A stretch of 64,000 nt of DNA from Methanomassiliicoccales archaeon LGM-RCC1 (lineage in GTDB: Archaea; Thermoplasmatota; Thermoplasmata; Methanomassiliicoccales; Methanomethylophilaceae). Positions within the stretch are counted from its first letter, which is position 1. Each line of letters opens with the position of its first letter. The position numbers and the translations under genes were made by a program. The stretch is from positions 248,001 to 312,000 of the forward strand of contig CP115555.1 in the NCBI GenBank assembly GCA_030168575.1. The letters run 5' to 3'. Below, in pieces: positions 25,620 through 35,147 of this stretch. Under the pieces are notes generated by a model. It had not been told where the DNA came from. It saw only the letters and a list, made by a program, of their open reading frames with translations, and did not search any database.

Positions 25620-27212
25620 ATGAACGGAAGGAAGATGGCAATCGCCATAGTGGCAGCGATACTTGCCCTCGCGGCGATGCCTCTGTGCGTGCAGAGCAGC
25701 GATGCCCTGGACAGCGACAGCTACTACATCATACTCGCAGGAACCGATGCTCCGGAGAAGCCGGTGTACGTCACCATTGCGAACGGGGAGAGCGCGACAT
25801 GGAACCTGCATGTGGTGAACGAGTCCAAGTATTACATGGACGTCAACTACACCTCGACTTCCGATTCGAATTATCTGATAGTGGAACAGCTTCCGAGCAC
25901 AGCCCTTCTGGGCCCTAAAGGATCGGGGGAGAACCACATCTCCAGCGGCCAGGTGACCATCAAGGCGAAGAATCTGGCCGATACCATGAGCGATGTGCCT
26001 GTCACGATCACCATCTCGGTCACGGAGATATCCGAGACGAAGGTCACCGCTATAACTACCATCACGTTCCTCGTATCCGTGGAATCAATCTATGATTCCG
26101 CAGGGATGTACAACAAGTTCTTCGGGATCTTCCCGAACACCCTGCCTTCCCCTCTGGACAGCCCTTGGGTTCCTGCCGTGGTCACCGTCATCCTGACCGT
26201 GCTCATCGGTGCATTGATCTGCCATATGCTGGTCCCCAGAGCGGCAAAGCTGCTCTACAGGAGGACCACCGAGGAAGAGGCCGAGACGCTGAACAGGAAG
26301 CTGTTCAGGATGATCACTCCCCTTATCGCACTGGCTGCCCTGACGCAGAGCCTTTACATTCTGGATGCGGACACCTCCATAATCTCGGATTTCAACCAGT
26401 TGGCCACAGTCATATCGATCGTGCTGATCTCATTCATACTGTGGGATCTCTACATATTCATAGTCACATCCACGCTGACGAACATCGAGAAGTCGGAACG
26501 CAACTCCGCAATCGACACTTCGTTGGTCCCGCTGTTCAAGATGATCGGAAGGATCATATTCTGGGTGGGAGGCGCCACCGCCATACTCGGAGCGTTCGGG
26601 GTCGACCTCACAGGAATACTGGTGAGCGCGGGCGTCATTTCCTTGGGAATCACCCTGGGAGCACAGAACGTACTCTCGCAGTTCTTCAGCGGTCTGGTCA
26701 TACTGACCACCAGGCCCTTCAAGGCCGGCGACTTCCTGAAGATCAACGACAAGGTATACATCGTCCGCAAGGTGAAGCTGATGTACACCGAGTTCGGCAA
26801 CTGGGCAGGCGATGAGATAATCACCATGCCAAACAACGTGGTGACCAACGCCACCATCAGCAACATGACCAAGGGCGACAAGATCTGCAGGCAGTACGTA
26901 TTCTTCTCCGTGGCCTACGGCACGGACCTGAAGAAGGCGGAACAGGTGATGATCGACACCGCCAACAAATGCGACCTTGTCGTTCAGGACAAGAATCATG
27001 CTGGACCCGAGGTAAGGGTAACCAACTTCCTGTCATCCGGTATCGAGCTGAGGCTGTCCGTTCACACCCCCACCTTCGACGACACCGGTGCCGCCGCAGG
27101 AAAGCTGAGGGGAATGATCTACGAGGCATTCGCCGAGAACGACATCGAGATCCCCTATGACAGGGTGCAGATCGATATCCTCTCGGACCACAGTGAAAAG
27201 AAGGATCATTAA
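25620..27212 (+). CDS. MscS-family mechanosensitive channel with secreted N-terminal domain
   Basis: The 530-residue protein starts with a signal peptide (about residues 5-30, AIVAAILALAAMPLCVQSSDA), then a beta-rich extracytoplasmic domain to about residue 165. Four or more membrane segments follow, with the MscS pore helix GILVSAGVISLGITLGAQNVLSQFFSG and the beta domain TRPFKAGDFLKINDKVYIV. The C-terminal cytoplasmic part contains ITMPNNVVTNATISNMT. It would release solutes on membrane tension. The large N-terminal ectodomain is longer than in small MscS proteins. Confidence 0.9.
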   Translation: MNGRKMAIAIVAAILALAAMPLCVQSSDALDSDSYYIILAGTDAPEKPVYVTIANGESATWNLHVVNESKYYMDVNYTSTSDSNYLIVEQLPSTALLGPKGSGENHISSGQVTIKAKNLADTMSDVPVTITISVTEISETKVTAITTITFLVSVESIYDSAGMYNKFFGIFPNTLPSPLDSPWVPAVVTVILTVLIGALICHMLVPRAAKLLYRRTTEEEAETLNRKLFRMITPLIALAALTQSLYILDADTSIISDFNQLATVISIVLISFILWDLYIFIVTSTLTNIEKSERNSAIDTSLVPLFKMIGRIIFWVGGATAILGAFGVDLTGILVSAGVISLGITLGAQNVLSQFFSGLVILTTRPFKAGDFLKINDKVYIVRKVKLMYTEFGNWAGDEIITMPNNVVTNATISNMTKGDKICRQYVFFSVAYGTDLKKAEQVMIDTANKCDLVVQDKNHAGPEVRVTNFLSSGIELRLSVHTPTFDDTGAAAGKLRGMIYEAFAENDIEIPYDRVQIDILSDHSEKKDH

Positions 27213-27219
27213 ACTACAA

Positions 27220-27254
27220 AACTGCGGATTCCCGCAGTTCTTTAAACCTTTTTC
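27220..27254 (+). terminator. Hairpin terminator after mscS
   Basis: AACTGCGG and CCGCAGTT form a perfect 8-base stem (27220-27239), followed by CTTTAAACCTTTTTC. Confidence 0.65.
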
Positions 27255-27274
27255 TACTGATTCCGTTAGTAACT

Positions 27275-27304
27275 TTACGGATTGCACAGAAAACCTTACG
27301 GATT
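27275..27304. promoter_or_regulatory. Two direct repeats upstream of the Lrp gene
   Basis: TTACGGATT occurs at 27275-27283 and 27296-27304, 21 bases (two helical turns) apart, directly before a TATA-like TTTTTATAC at about 27313-27321. This fits binding of a multimeric regulator on one face of DNA, possibly the Lrp protein encoded downstream. Confidence 0.4.
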
Positions 27305-27355
27305 TCTGTCAGCTTTTTTATACAATGAGAAATTAACCCTTCCAGAGTGACGAAT

Positions 27356-27778
27356 ATGATCGACAACCTGGATAAGAGGATCATAGAGATTATGAAGAAG
27401 GACTCTAGGTGCCCCTTCGTGGAGATCGCCAATCAGCTCGGCGTATCCGAAGGGACAATCCGCAGCAGGGTCCACAGGATGACGGATGAGGGCATCATCC
27501 GCGGTTTCACCATCAAGACCGGTTCGAGGAACGTCAAGGCGCTTGTGGAGATCAGGATAGATGTCAACACGGACACCCAGGGCATAGCAAAAGAGCTTGC
27601 CAGCTACGACGGTGTCACCGAAGTGTTCGAGGTCACCGGAGACCAAGACATCATCGCCATAGTCGATGTTGAATCATCACAGTACCTGAACGAGATTATC
27701 GAGCGCATAAGGCGCTACGACAACATCCTGAGCACGCGTACCCGCATCATCCTCAAGGAGCACTTCGGGGAGGCCTGA
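27356..27778 (+). CDS. Lrp/AsnC-family transcription regulator, probably of lysine synthesis
   Basis: The 140-residue protein has an N-terminal winged helix-turn-helix (LDKRIIEIMKKDSRCPFVEIANQLGVSEGTIRSRVHRM) and a C-terminal RAM/ACT-like effector domain (GVTEVFEVTGDQDIIAIVDV). It lies 2 bases upstream of dapA and heads the lysine operon, which suggests lysine-responsive control as in archaeal LysM-type regulators (inference). ATG 27356 is used; an in-frame GTG at 27347 is closer to the TATA box. Confidence 0.85.
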   Translation: MIDNLDKRIIEIMKKDSRCPFVEIANQLGVSEGTIRSRVHRMTDEGIIRGFTIKTGSRNVKALVEIRIDVNTDTQGIAKELASYDGVTEVFEVTGDQDIIAIVDVESSQYLNEIIERIRRYDNILSTRTRIILKEHFGEA

Positions 27779-27780
27779 AG

Positions 27781-28659
27781 ATGTTCAGGGGAATGGGAAC
27801 GGCAATCATCACGCCGTTCAAGAACGACGGAAGCATCGACGAGGACGCCCTCAGGAGACTGGTCAGATTCCAGGAGGACAACGGGGCGGACATCCTCATC
27901 CCGTGCGGATCCACCGGAGAGTCCGCGATGATGTCACACCAGGAGCATATCCATGTCGTTGAGGTCGTAAGGGACGAGGCCAAGAAGGCGAAGATCGTCG
28001 CGGGGGCCGGAAGCAACTACACCGCTGAGGCGGTCATGCTGAGCAAGAGCGCCGCAGATCTCGGAGTGGACGGTATCCTGTCCATCTCGCCCTATTACGT
28101 CAAACCCACCCAGGAAGGGCTCTATCAGCACTACAAGGCCATCCAGGAGGCCGTGGACATACCGGTCATCGTGTACAACGTTCCCGGAAGGACTGCTTCC
28201 AACGTCAGCGTCGACACCATCCTCAGGCTCGCAGAGCTCCCCGGTATCGCGGGAGTGAAGGAGGCCAGCGGGAACTTCTCGCAGATCATGGACATCCTTG
28301 CAAGGAGACCGAAGGGATTCGATGTCCTCAGCGGGGACGACAGCCTCACGATGGGAATGCTGGCGCTCGGAGCCGACGGAGTCATATCCGTCGCGTCCAA
28401 CTGCTGCCCCAAGCTTATGTCGACGATGGTCAACGCCGCAATGGACGGAGATGTGAAGACGGCAAGGGACATCCACGAGAAGCTCCTGCCCCTGTTCTCC
28501 GCACTGTTCTGCGAATCCAACCCCATACCCGTACAGTACGCCATGGGAAGGATGGGATACGGAAACGGCATCCCAAGGCTGCCTCTGACCGCACTCAGCG
28601 AGAAAGGAAGATCCATACTGGACCCCGTCCTCGATTCATTGGGACTCCGAGGTGTTTGA
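27781..28659 (+). CDS. dapA: 4-hydroxy-tetrahydrodipicolinate synthase
   Basis: Condenses pyruvate with aspartate semialdehyde. The 292-residue TIM-barrel protein has GMGTAIITPFKNDGSID, the PCGSTGESAMM phosphate-type loop, the tyrosine in VIVYNVPGRTASNVS and the Schiff-base lysine in GIAGVKEASGNFSQ. Length and motifs match DapA closely; the keto-acid aldolase paralogues are less likely given the dap operon around it. Confidence 0.95.
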   Translation: MFRGMGTAIITPFKNDGSIDEDALRRLVRFQEDNGADILIPCGSTGESAMMSHQEHIHVVEVVRDEAKKAKIVAGAGSNYTAEAVMLSKSAADLGVDGILSISPYYVKPTQEGLYQHYKAIQEAVDIPVIVYNVPGRTASNVSVDTILRLAELPGIAGVKEASGNFSQIMDILARRPKGFDVLSGDDSLTMGMLALGADGVISVASNCCPKLMSTMVNAAMDGDVKTARDIHEKLLPLFSALFCESNPIPVQYAMGRMGYGNGIPRLPLTALSEKGRSILDPVLDSLGLRGV

Positions 28660-29439
28660 TTGATTAACGTAGTGGTCGGGGGAGCAACCGGAAAGCTTGG
28701 AACCTTCGTCTGCCAGAAGATCATAGCATCGGACGACATGAAGCTCATAGGGGGCACCGTGTCCCCTGAAGGAAAGAACGTTGGCAGGGAGATCTATCCC
28801 GGGATAGTCGGGAAGACGCCTGCCGAACTGCCGGAACTGCTGAAGGGGTGCGATGTCTACGTGGACCTCACATCCCCTGCAGCGGCATCGAAGATCATAG
28901 CGGACATCCCGTCGTACGGAGCGAACATAGTCCTGGGGACCACTGCGGTGGACCAGGCCGTTCTGGACAGGATGGGGGAGAACATCCGCAAGAACAACAC
29001 GTCAGGGTTGATCTCTTCCAACTTCGCGATAGGGGTCAACGTGTTCTGGAAGATGTGCGAGGTCATGGCCAAGTATCTTCCGGACTATGACATCGAAGTG
29101 ATCGAGGCCCATCACAGCATGAAGAAGGACGCCCCCTCGGGAACGGCCATGGAGGCCGTGAAGAGGCTGAGCGGCGCTACGGGCATCGAGGACATCGAAT
29201 ATGGCAGGCAGGGAGTCACTGGACCGCGTAAAAGAGAAATATGCGTGCACTCCATCCGCGCCGGTGATATAATAGGAGACCATACCGTCATCTTCGCCAA
29301 GAACAACGAGAGGGTCGAGCTCACCCACAAGGCGATCTCCCGCGAGGTCTTCGCCGAGGGCTGCATCGAATCCATAAGATGGCTGGCGGGGAAGAAGGAT
29401 GGTCAGATCCACAGCATGAACGAGGTGCTCGGGCTATGA
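28660..29439 (+). CDS. dapB: 4-hydroxy-tetrahydrodipicolinate reductase
   Basis: NAD(P)H-dependent reduction in lysine synthesis. The 259-residue protein starts at a TTG directly after the dapA stop, with no intervening base. It has the nucleotide motif VVVGGATGKLGTFV, IVLGTTAVDQAVLD, SSNFAIGVNVFW, the catalytic-type IEAHHSMKKDAPSGTA, and the C-terminal domain. Its stop overlaps the ask start by ATGA. Confidence 0.95.
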   Translation: MINVVVGGATGKLGTFVCQKIIASDDMKLIGGTVSPEGKNVGREIYPGIVGKTPAELPELLKGCDVYVDLTSPAAASKIIADIPSYGANIVLGTTAVDQAVLDRMGENIRKNNTSGLISSNFAIGVNVFWKMCEVMAKYLPDYDIEVIEAHHSMKKDAPSGTAMEAVKRLSGATGIEDIEYGRQGVTGPRKREICVHSIRAGDIIGDHTVIFAKNNERVELTHKAISREVFAEGCIESIRWLAGKKDGQIHSMNEVLGL

Positions 29440-30779
29440 TAACAGTCATGAAGTTCGGGGGAACCAGCGTCGGTTCCGCGGAAGCGATCGAGAGAGTGGC
29501 GAACATTATCGTCAACACCGAAGGCGACAAGGTTGTCGTTGCTTCGGCCATGTCAGGCATAACGAATTTCCTGGTCCAGGTCGTCGACAGCCCCACAAAG
29601 GACATCGATGAGATAGTCCAGCAGTTCGCCAACAAGCACATCATGGCCGCCGAGCAGATGTTCAACGAGGAGACCATGAAGGAGTTCATGGTCGAGTTCA
29701 ACAAGAGGCTCGCATTCTTCAGGGAGGCCATCGAGAGCGATCCCAACGACGCATACTACAAGGACCTCGTCACCTCCCTGGGAGAGAGGTTCTCCACTTT
29801 GATGCTCTCGTTCTACATCAAGCAGATGGGATATGACTCCGTCGCACTCACCGCTGAGACCGCCGGAATAGCCGCGGTCGGATTGCCCCTGTCAGGTTCG
29901 GCTGACCTCGACGAGACGGCCAGCGGAATGACCATGCTGGTCAGGCCTCTGCTATCGCAGGGGGTCATCCCTGTCATCACCGGATTCTACGGTATCAAGG
30001 ACGGAGTCCCGCTCACCTTCGGAAGAGGAGGATCGGACTACTCCGCCGCAGTCGTCGCCAATGCGCTCGACGCGGACATGCTGGAGATCTGGACGGACGT
30101 CGACGGTTTCATGACCGCCGATCCCAGAATCATCAAGGACGCCATCAAGATCGAGGAGATGACCTTCGGAGAGGCGGCAGAGCTCGCATACTTCGGTGCC
30201 AAGGTCCTGCACCCCAGGACCATCGAGCCCGTGAGGATCAAGCGCATCCCGCTTAAGGTCAGGAACTCCTTCAAGCCAGAGGAGCCCGGAACGCTCATCC
30301 ACTCCCTCAAGAAGAAGGGCAAGGGACTTCTGAAGAGCGTAGCCACGAAGAACGATCTGGCGATCGTGACGATCAGTTCTGCTGAGATCGCATACAGGCC
30401 CGAGCTTGTATCAATGATCATCGGGAAGATCGCCCAGGACAATATCATCATCTATTCCATATCGACATCGCTGTCGACCATAGCCATACTCATCAGCAAC
30501 GGCGAGGTCGCATCTGTCATCAACAGGCTCAACGAGTTCGACAACGGCGAGATCGAGAGGATCGACGTGAAGAACAACGCATCCCTCGTGTGCTGCGTCG
30601 GTGACGACCTTCTGTCCAAATGCGGCGCGACCGGTGACATCTTCACCGCCGTCAAGGAAGCGGGGGTCAACGTCGAGATGATCTCGGAGGGAGCCTCCGA
30701 GGTATCGCTCAACTTCGTCGTGCCCATGGGAATGGTCATGGATGTCGTCGCGGTGCTCCACTCCAAGTACATAGGGTGA
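29436..30779 (+). CDS. ask: Aspartate kinase
   Basis: First step of the aspartate family pathway. The 447-residue protein has the N-terminal KFGGTSVGSAEAIERVA, the kinase motif LTFGRGGSDYSAAVVANALDAD, EIWTDVDGFMTADPR, and two C-terminal ACT domains (about residues 310-447) expected to bind a feedback amino acid, probably lysine given the operon. The ATG at 29436 overlaps the dapB stop. Confidence 0.95.
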   Translation: MITVMKFGGTSVGSAEAIERVANIIVNTEGDKVVVASAMSGITNFLVQVVDSPTKDIDEIVQQFANKHIMAAEQMFNEETMKEFMVEFNKRLAFFREAIESDPNDAYYKDLVTSLGERFSTLMLSFYIKQMGYDSVALTAETAGIAAVGLPLSGSADLDETASGMTMLVRPLLSQGVIPVITGFYGIKDGVPLTFGRGGSDYSAAVVANALDADMLEIWTDVDGFMTADPRIIKDAIKIEEMTFGEAAELAYFGAKVLHPRTIEPVRIKRIPLKVRNSFKPEEPGTLIHSLKKKGKGLLKSVATKNDLAIVTISSAEIAYRPELVSMIIGKIAQDNIIIYSISTSLSTIAILISNGEVASVINRLNEFDNGEIERIDVKNNASLVCCVGDDLLSKCGATGDIFTAVKEAGVNVEMISEGASEVSLNFVVPMGMVMDVVAVLHSKYIG

Positions 30780-30784
30780 GACCA

Positions 30785-32041
30785 ATGATGCGCGATTTCG
30801 AATGCAGGGACGGCGTGATGTACATCGCCGGCAAATCAACTGTTGAACTGGCGGAGGAGTTCGGTACGCCTCTGTACGTCTACGATGAGGCCAGGATCAG
30901 GGAGAACTACAGGAACATCCACGGTGCGTTCTCCAGATACATGGACACCAAGATCCATTACGCATGCAAGGCGAACACCAACCTGTCCGTGCTGAGGATC
31001 CTCGAACAGGAGGGATCAGGCATCGATGCCGTATCCATAGGAGAGGTCAAGACCTGCCTGAAGGCCGGATTCACCCCTGACAGGATAATGTACACCGGCG
31101 TCAACGTCAGCGACAAGGAGCTGAAGGAGGTCGCGGAGCTTGGAGTCATGATCAACATCGACTCCGTGTCCGAGATGGAGAGGCTCGCAAAGATCTCCCC
31201 TCAGCACGAGATATCCTTCCGTATCACCCCCGGTGTCGGATCTGGGCACAGCGACAAGGTCATCACAGGCTCCAAGGGGGCCAAGTTCGGCATCCCCCTC
31301 AAAGAGGTCATCGACACCTACGCCAGGGCCAAGGACCTGGGATTCAAGATCAAGGGCATACACGCCCACATAGGCTCCGGAGGACAATCCGTGGAGCCCT
31401 TCCTCGACATGATGCAGGTCATCATCAACCTGGTCAACGAGATAGAGGAGCTCGGCATCAAGCTGGATTTCATCGACATGGGCGGAGGCATAGGAGTCCC
31501 CTACAAGCCGCAGGAGGATGAGATGGACCTCAACGAGCTCGCCTCCGAGATCACCGACATGATCGAGCAGGAGACGGATATCAAGACGCTCATACTCGAA
31601 CCCGGCAGATACATCATCTGCGATGCTGTCGTTCTCCTGACGTCCGTGAACGACGTCAAAGACGCTGGGCTGAAGAAGTACATCGGATGCGATGCAGGAT
31701 TCAACACGCTCATCAGGCCGGCATTCTACGATTCATATCACTACGTCGCCATTGCGAACAAGTTCGGCAAGGCATGCACCAACAGGTACGAGGTCGTCGG
31801 ACCCATCTGCGAATCCGGCGACTACCTCGCCCACGACCGTGTGCTCCCCGAACCCAAGGAGGGCGACATCGTCGCCGTCTACAACGCAGGAGCGTACGGA
31901 TTCTCCATGTCCAGCAACTACAACTCCAGGCCCCTGTGCGCAGAGGTCCTGGTCAACGACGGCAAGGCGGAGCTCATCCGCGAGCCCGAGACCGTGGAGG
32001 AGCTGTGGAGACACCAGATCATACCCGAGAGGCTGATGTGA
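30785..32041 (+). CDS. lysA: Diaminopimelate decarboxylase
   Basis: Final step, meso-diaminopimelate to lysine. The 418-residue PLP enzyme of the alanine-racemase fold has TPLYVYDEARIRENY, the PLP lysine in IHYACKANTNLSVLRI, GIHAHIGSGGQSVEPF, DMGGGIGVPY, EPGRYIICDA, the active-site cysteine segment VGPICESGDYLA and YGFSMSSNYNSRP. The ATG pair at 30785/30788 follows the ask stop by 5 bases; a GTG at 30776 within ask is less likely. Confidence 0.95.
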   Translation: MMRDFECRDGVMYIAGKSTVELAEEFGTPLYVYDEARIRENYRNIHGAFSRYMDTKIHYACKANTNLSVLRILEQEGSGIDAVSIGEVKTCLKAGFTPDRIMYTGVNVSDKELKEVAELGVMINIDSVSEMERLAKISPQHEISFRITPGVGSGHSDKVITGSKGAKFGIPLKEVIDTYARAKDLGFKIKGIHAHIGSGGQSVEPFLDMMQVIINLVNEIEELGIKLDFIDMGGGIGVPYKPQEDEMDLNELASEITDMIEQETDIKTLILEPGRYIICDAVVLLTSVNDVKDAGLKKYIGCDAGFNTLIRPAFYDSYHYVAIANKFGKACTNRYEVVGPICESGDYLAHDRVLPEPKEGDIVAVYNAGAYGFSMSSNYNSRPLCAEVLVNDGKAELIREPETVEELWRHQIIPERLM

Positions 32042-32884
32042 ATGCATTTCTGGAAATATCACGGAATAGGAAACGACTTCGTCCTCCTCGACGGGACCGA
32101 CGGAGATCTGGAGATAGACAACGAGTGGTGCAAGGGTGCCTGCGACAGGCACTTCGGCATCGGAGCCGATGGCGTGCTCTACATCATGCCCGGCGAAGGG
32201 ACCGACATCACAATGAGGATCATCAACGCCGACGGGACCGAGGCGGAGATGTGCGGCAACGGTATCAGATGCGTCGCCGTGCACGCCTACAACCACGGCA
32301 TCGTTGACAAGGAGGAGTTCACCATCAACACCATGGCAGGAGTCCTGAAGGCTAAGGTCGTCGTGGAGGACGGAGTGGCCGTGAGCACGGTCATCGACAT
32401 GGGAGCGCCCATCCTCGACGGAAGGTCCATCCCTATCGACTACGACGGACAGTACATCAACGAGGACTTCGCCCTCATGAAGTTCTTCTTCAAGGCCAAC
32501 GCCGTATCCATGGGCAACCCCCATTTCATCACATTCCAGGAAATGGACGACGCTACAATCGACCTTCTCGGTCCTATGATCGAGACACACAGGCTCTTCC
32601 CCAGGAAGACCAACGTGGAGTTCTGCAGGATCATCGACGGCAAAATCTACATAAGGGTCTTCGAGAGAGGGGCCGGATGGACACTCGCCTGCGGTACAGG
32701 CGCATGCGCCAGCACGGTAGCAGCAGCGCTCAACGGATTCGTTCCGTTCAACACCCCGGTGGGCGTCCATCTGCCCGGCGGATGGCTGAAGATCACTGTG
32801 GACAAGGACCTCAAGTACGTCCTGATGGACGGACCCGCGGAGCTGGTCTTCGAGGGCGACGTTCCCGACGGTTGCATGGAGTGA
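32042..32884 (+). CDS. dapF: Diaminopimelate epimerase
   Basis: Converts LL- to meso-diaminopimelate. The 280-residue protein carries both catalytic cysteines in their usual contexts: EMCGNGIRCVA and ACGTGACASTVAA. The N-terminus HFWKYHGIGNDFVLLDG is typical. It starts directly after the lysA stop, and dapL follows after 4 bases. Confidence 0.95.
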   Translation: MHFWKYHGIGNDFVLLDGTDGDLEIDNEWCKGACDRHFGIGADGVLYIMPGEGTDITMRIINADGTEAEMCGNGIRCVAVHAYNHGIVDKEEFTINTMAGVLKAKVVVEDGVAVSTVIDMGAPILDGRSIPIDYDGQYINEDFALMKFFFKANAVSMGNPHFITFQEMDDATIDLLGPMIETHRLFPRKTNVEFCRIIDGKIYIRVFERGAGWTLACGTGACASTVAAALNGFVPFNTPVGVHLPGGWLKITVDKDLKYVLMDGPAELVFEGDVPDGCME

Positions 32885-32888
32885 TAAT

Positions 32889-34055
32889 ATGGCAGTATTC
32901 GAACAGGCTGAAAGGCTCAAAAAGATTCCACCCTACCTTTTCGTCAGGCTGGAGCAGCTCTCCGCGGAGAAGAGAGCCAAAGGATGGGACATGATCGATT
33001 TCGGAATCGGCGATCCGGATCTCCCGGCCCCGCAGTGCATCGTCGACGAGATGTACGCCCAGGCCAAGATCAACGAGAATCAGAAGTACTCCTCGTCGGC
33101 AGGCGAGAAGGATCTCCGCGTCGCCGTCGCCAAATGGTACAAGAAGAGGTACGGCCTCGACATCGATCCCGACACCCAGGTCTGCGTAACCATAGGCTCC
33201 AAGGAAGGGATATTCAACATCGCCCAGGCCTTCGTCAACGAAGGCGAGACGATCATCGCACCCTCGCCCGGATACCCCGTGTACTCCGGAGCGGCCACCC
33301 TGTTCAACGAGGCCAAGTGCGTCAAGGTCCCCCTGAAGGCGGAGAACGGATGGCTCCTGGATGTCGACGAGTGCCCCCAGGGCGCAAGGATGCTCTATCT
33401 GAACTATCCCAACAACCCGACGGGTACCACATGCGACCTGGACTACCTCAAGAAGGTGTACGACTGGTGCGATTCCAACAACACCATCTTCTGCTACGAC
33501 AACGCGTACTGCGAGATGGTCTACGACGGATACCAGGCTCCTTCCGCACTGCAGGCAGGACCTAACTGCATAGAGTTCGGATCGTTCTCCAAGACGTTCA
33601 ACATGACCGGATTCAGGCTCGGCTACGCCGTTGGACACCCGGACCTCGTCGCGGGACTGAAGAAGTGCAAGGGACAGATAGACTCCGGAGCCCCCATCTT
33701 CATCCAGAAGGCCGCCATCAAGGCATTGGACCTCTACGGGCCGAACGGAGAGGCGCCTGAGGAGGTCGCCAAGAACATGAAGATCTACGCCGAGAGGAGG
33801 AAGGTCCTCGTGGACGGCCTCAGGGAACTGGGCTACGACGTCAAGATGCCCATGGGAACCTTCTATGTATGGTTCAACTGCGGCATGCCTTCGGACGAGT
33901 TCACTCAGAAGATGATCGACCTCGGAATCATCGTTACCCCCGGTACCGGCTTCGGAGAATCCTGCGAAGGATACATCAGGATGACCGTCACCGAGCCCGT
34001 CGAGCGCATAAGGAAGGCGCTTGACAGGATGAAGCAGAACAAGTACATCGAGTGA
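32889..34055 (+). CDS. dapL: LL-diaminopimelate aminotransferase
   Basis: Class I/II PLP aminotransferase of 388 residues that makes LL-diaminopimelate directly from tetrahydrodipicolinate, bypassing acyl intermediates. It has MIDFGIGDPDLPAP, the SSSAGEKDLRVAVAKWY segment, LYLNYPNNPTGTT, DNAYCEMVYDGY and the PLP lysine in SFSKTFNMTGFRLGY. No dapD/dapE-type or ddh genes are present, so the operon uses the aminotransferase route found in many methanogens. Confidence 0.93.
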   Translation: MAVFEQAERLKKIPPYLFVRLEQLSAEKRAKGWDMIDFGIGDPDLPAPQCIVDEMYAQAKINENQKYSSSAGEKDLRVAVAKWYKKRYGLDIDPDTQVCVTIGSKEGIFNIAQAFVNEGETIIAPSPGYPVYSGAATLFNEAKCVKVPLKAENGWLLDVDECPQGARMLYLNYPNNPTGTTCDLDYLKKVYDWCDSNNTIFCYDNAYCEMVYDGYQAPSALQAGPNCIEFGSFSKTFNMTGFRLGYAVGHPDLVAGLKKCKGQIDSGAPIFIQKAAIKALDLYGPNGEAPEEVAKNMKIYAERRKVLVDGLRELGYDVKMPMGTFYVWFNCGMPSDEFTQKMIDLGIIVTPGTGFGESCEGYIRMTVTEPVERIRKALDRMKQNKYIE

Positions 34056-34071
34056 AGGTCCTCCCTTCACT
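34051..34071 (+). terminator. Hairpin at the end of the lysine operon
   Basis: AGTGAAGG and CCTTCACT pair around TCCTC, overlapping the dapL stop codon. Pyrimidine-rich sequence with CTTTTTT follows some 25 bases later. Confidence 0.5.
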
Positions 34072-34155
34072 CAAACCCCTTCCATTTTCAGTCTGCTTTT
34101 TTGATGTCTGGCTCATACAGTATTCATCTTCCACTTTCGGTCACCCCCTTCTCAG

Positions 34156-34165
34156 CTTTATATAC
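34156..34165 (+). promoter_or_regulatory. TATA box of radA
   Basis: CTTTATATAC lies 32-41 bases before the ATG at 34197. It rules out the in-frame ATG at 34176, which would be upstream of the predicted transcription start. Confidence 0.65.
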
Positions 34166-34196
34166 GGATTAGTCGATGATGAATCGAGGAATCACA

Positions 34197-35138
34197 ATGG
34201 CCACAAAAACCCTTGAAGATATACCAGGAGTAGGACCAGCCATAGCAGAAAAACTCCGTGAAGCAGGATACAACGAACTGATGGCCATCGCAGTTGCTTC
34301 CCCGTCCGAACTTGCAGAGACTTGCGAGATCGGGGAGAAGAAGGCAATGGACATCATAGAGGGTGCCAAGCTTTGCGCGGACATTGGCGGTTTCGAGACA
34401 GGAGAAGACATCCTGGAGAGACGCAAACAGATAACCAAGCTCACGACCGGATCGAAGGCCTTCGACGAGCTCCTCGCAGGAGGTCTGGAGACGCAGTCCA
34501 TCGTGGAGCTGTTCGGAGAGTTCGGAAGCTGTAAGACGCAGGTCTGCTTCCAGCTCGCGGTTAACGCCACACTCCCTGAGGAGAAGGGCGGTTTCGACTC
34601 GGATGTCATAATCATCGACACAGAGAACACGTTCAGGCCGGAAAGGATCATCCAGATGGCCAACTACATGGGCGCGGACCCCGACGAGACCCTGAAGAGG
34701 ATCCACGTCGCCAGAGCATTCAACTCCCAGCACCAGGTGCTGCTCGTTGACAAGGCGCTGGAGCTCGCACAGACCATGAAGGTCAAGCTGCTCATCGTGG
34801 ACTCGCTCACATCACACTTCAGAGCGGAATACGTAGGAAGGGGAGCGCTCGCCGAGAGGCAGCAGATCCTCAACCGCCACATGCACGATCTGCTCAACTT
34901 CGCAACGCTGAACAACGCCGTCATCGCAGTGACCAACCAGGTGGCTGCAAAGCCCGATGCGTTCTTCGGAGACCCCACCAGGCCCATCGGAGGACACATC
35001 GTAGGTCACACCGCCACCTTCCGTATCTACCTGAGGAAGGGAAAGGCTGGAAAGAGGATCGCAAGACTGATCGACTCACCCAACCTGCCTGAAGGCGAAG
35101 CTGTCTTCATGGTGACCGAAGACGGTATTAAGGACTAA
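34197..35138 (+). CDS. radA: DNA repair and recombination protein RadA
   Basis: Archaeal Rad51/RecA recombinase, 313 residues. An N-terminal helix-hairpin-helix domain ([19 protein letters not shown]) is followed by the ATPase core: Walker [27 protein letters not shown], Walker [16 protein letters not shown], and DNA-binding loop segments to [19 protein letters not shown]. The usual final glycine of the P-loop (GSGKTQ) is cysteine here. A TATA box precedes the gene. Confidence 0.96.
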   Translation: MATKTLEDIPGVGPAIAEKLREAGYNELMAIAVASPSELAETCEIGEKKAMDIIEGAKLCADIGGFETGEDILERRKQITKLTTGSKAFDELLAGGLETQSIVELFGEFGSCKTQVCFQLAVNATLPEEKGGFDSDVIIIDTENTFRPERIIQMANYMGADPDETLKRIHVARAFNSQHQVLLVDKALELAQTMKVKLLIVDSLTSHFRAEYVGRGALAERQQILNRHMHDLLNFATLNNAVIAVTNQVAAKPDAFFGDPTRPIGGHIVGHTATFRIYLRKGKAGKRIARLIDSPNLPEGEAVFMVTEDGIKD

Positions 35139-35147
35139 ACACTAAAC

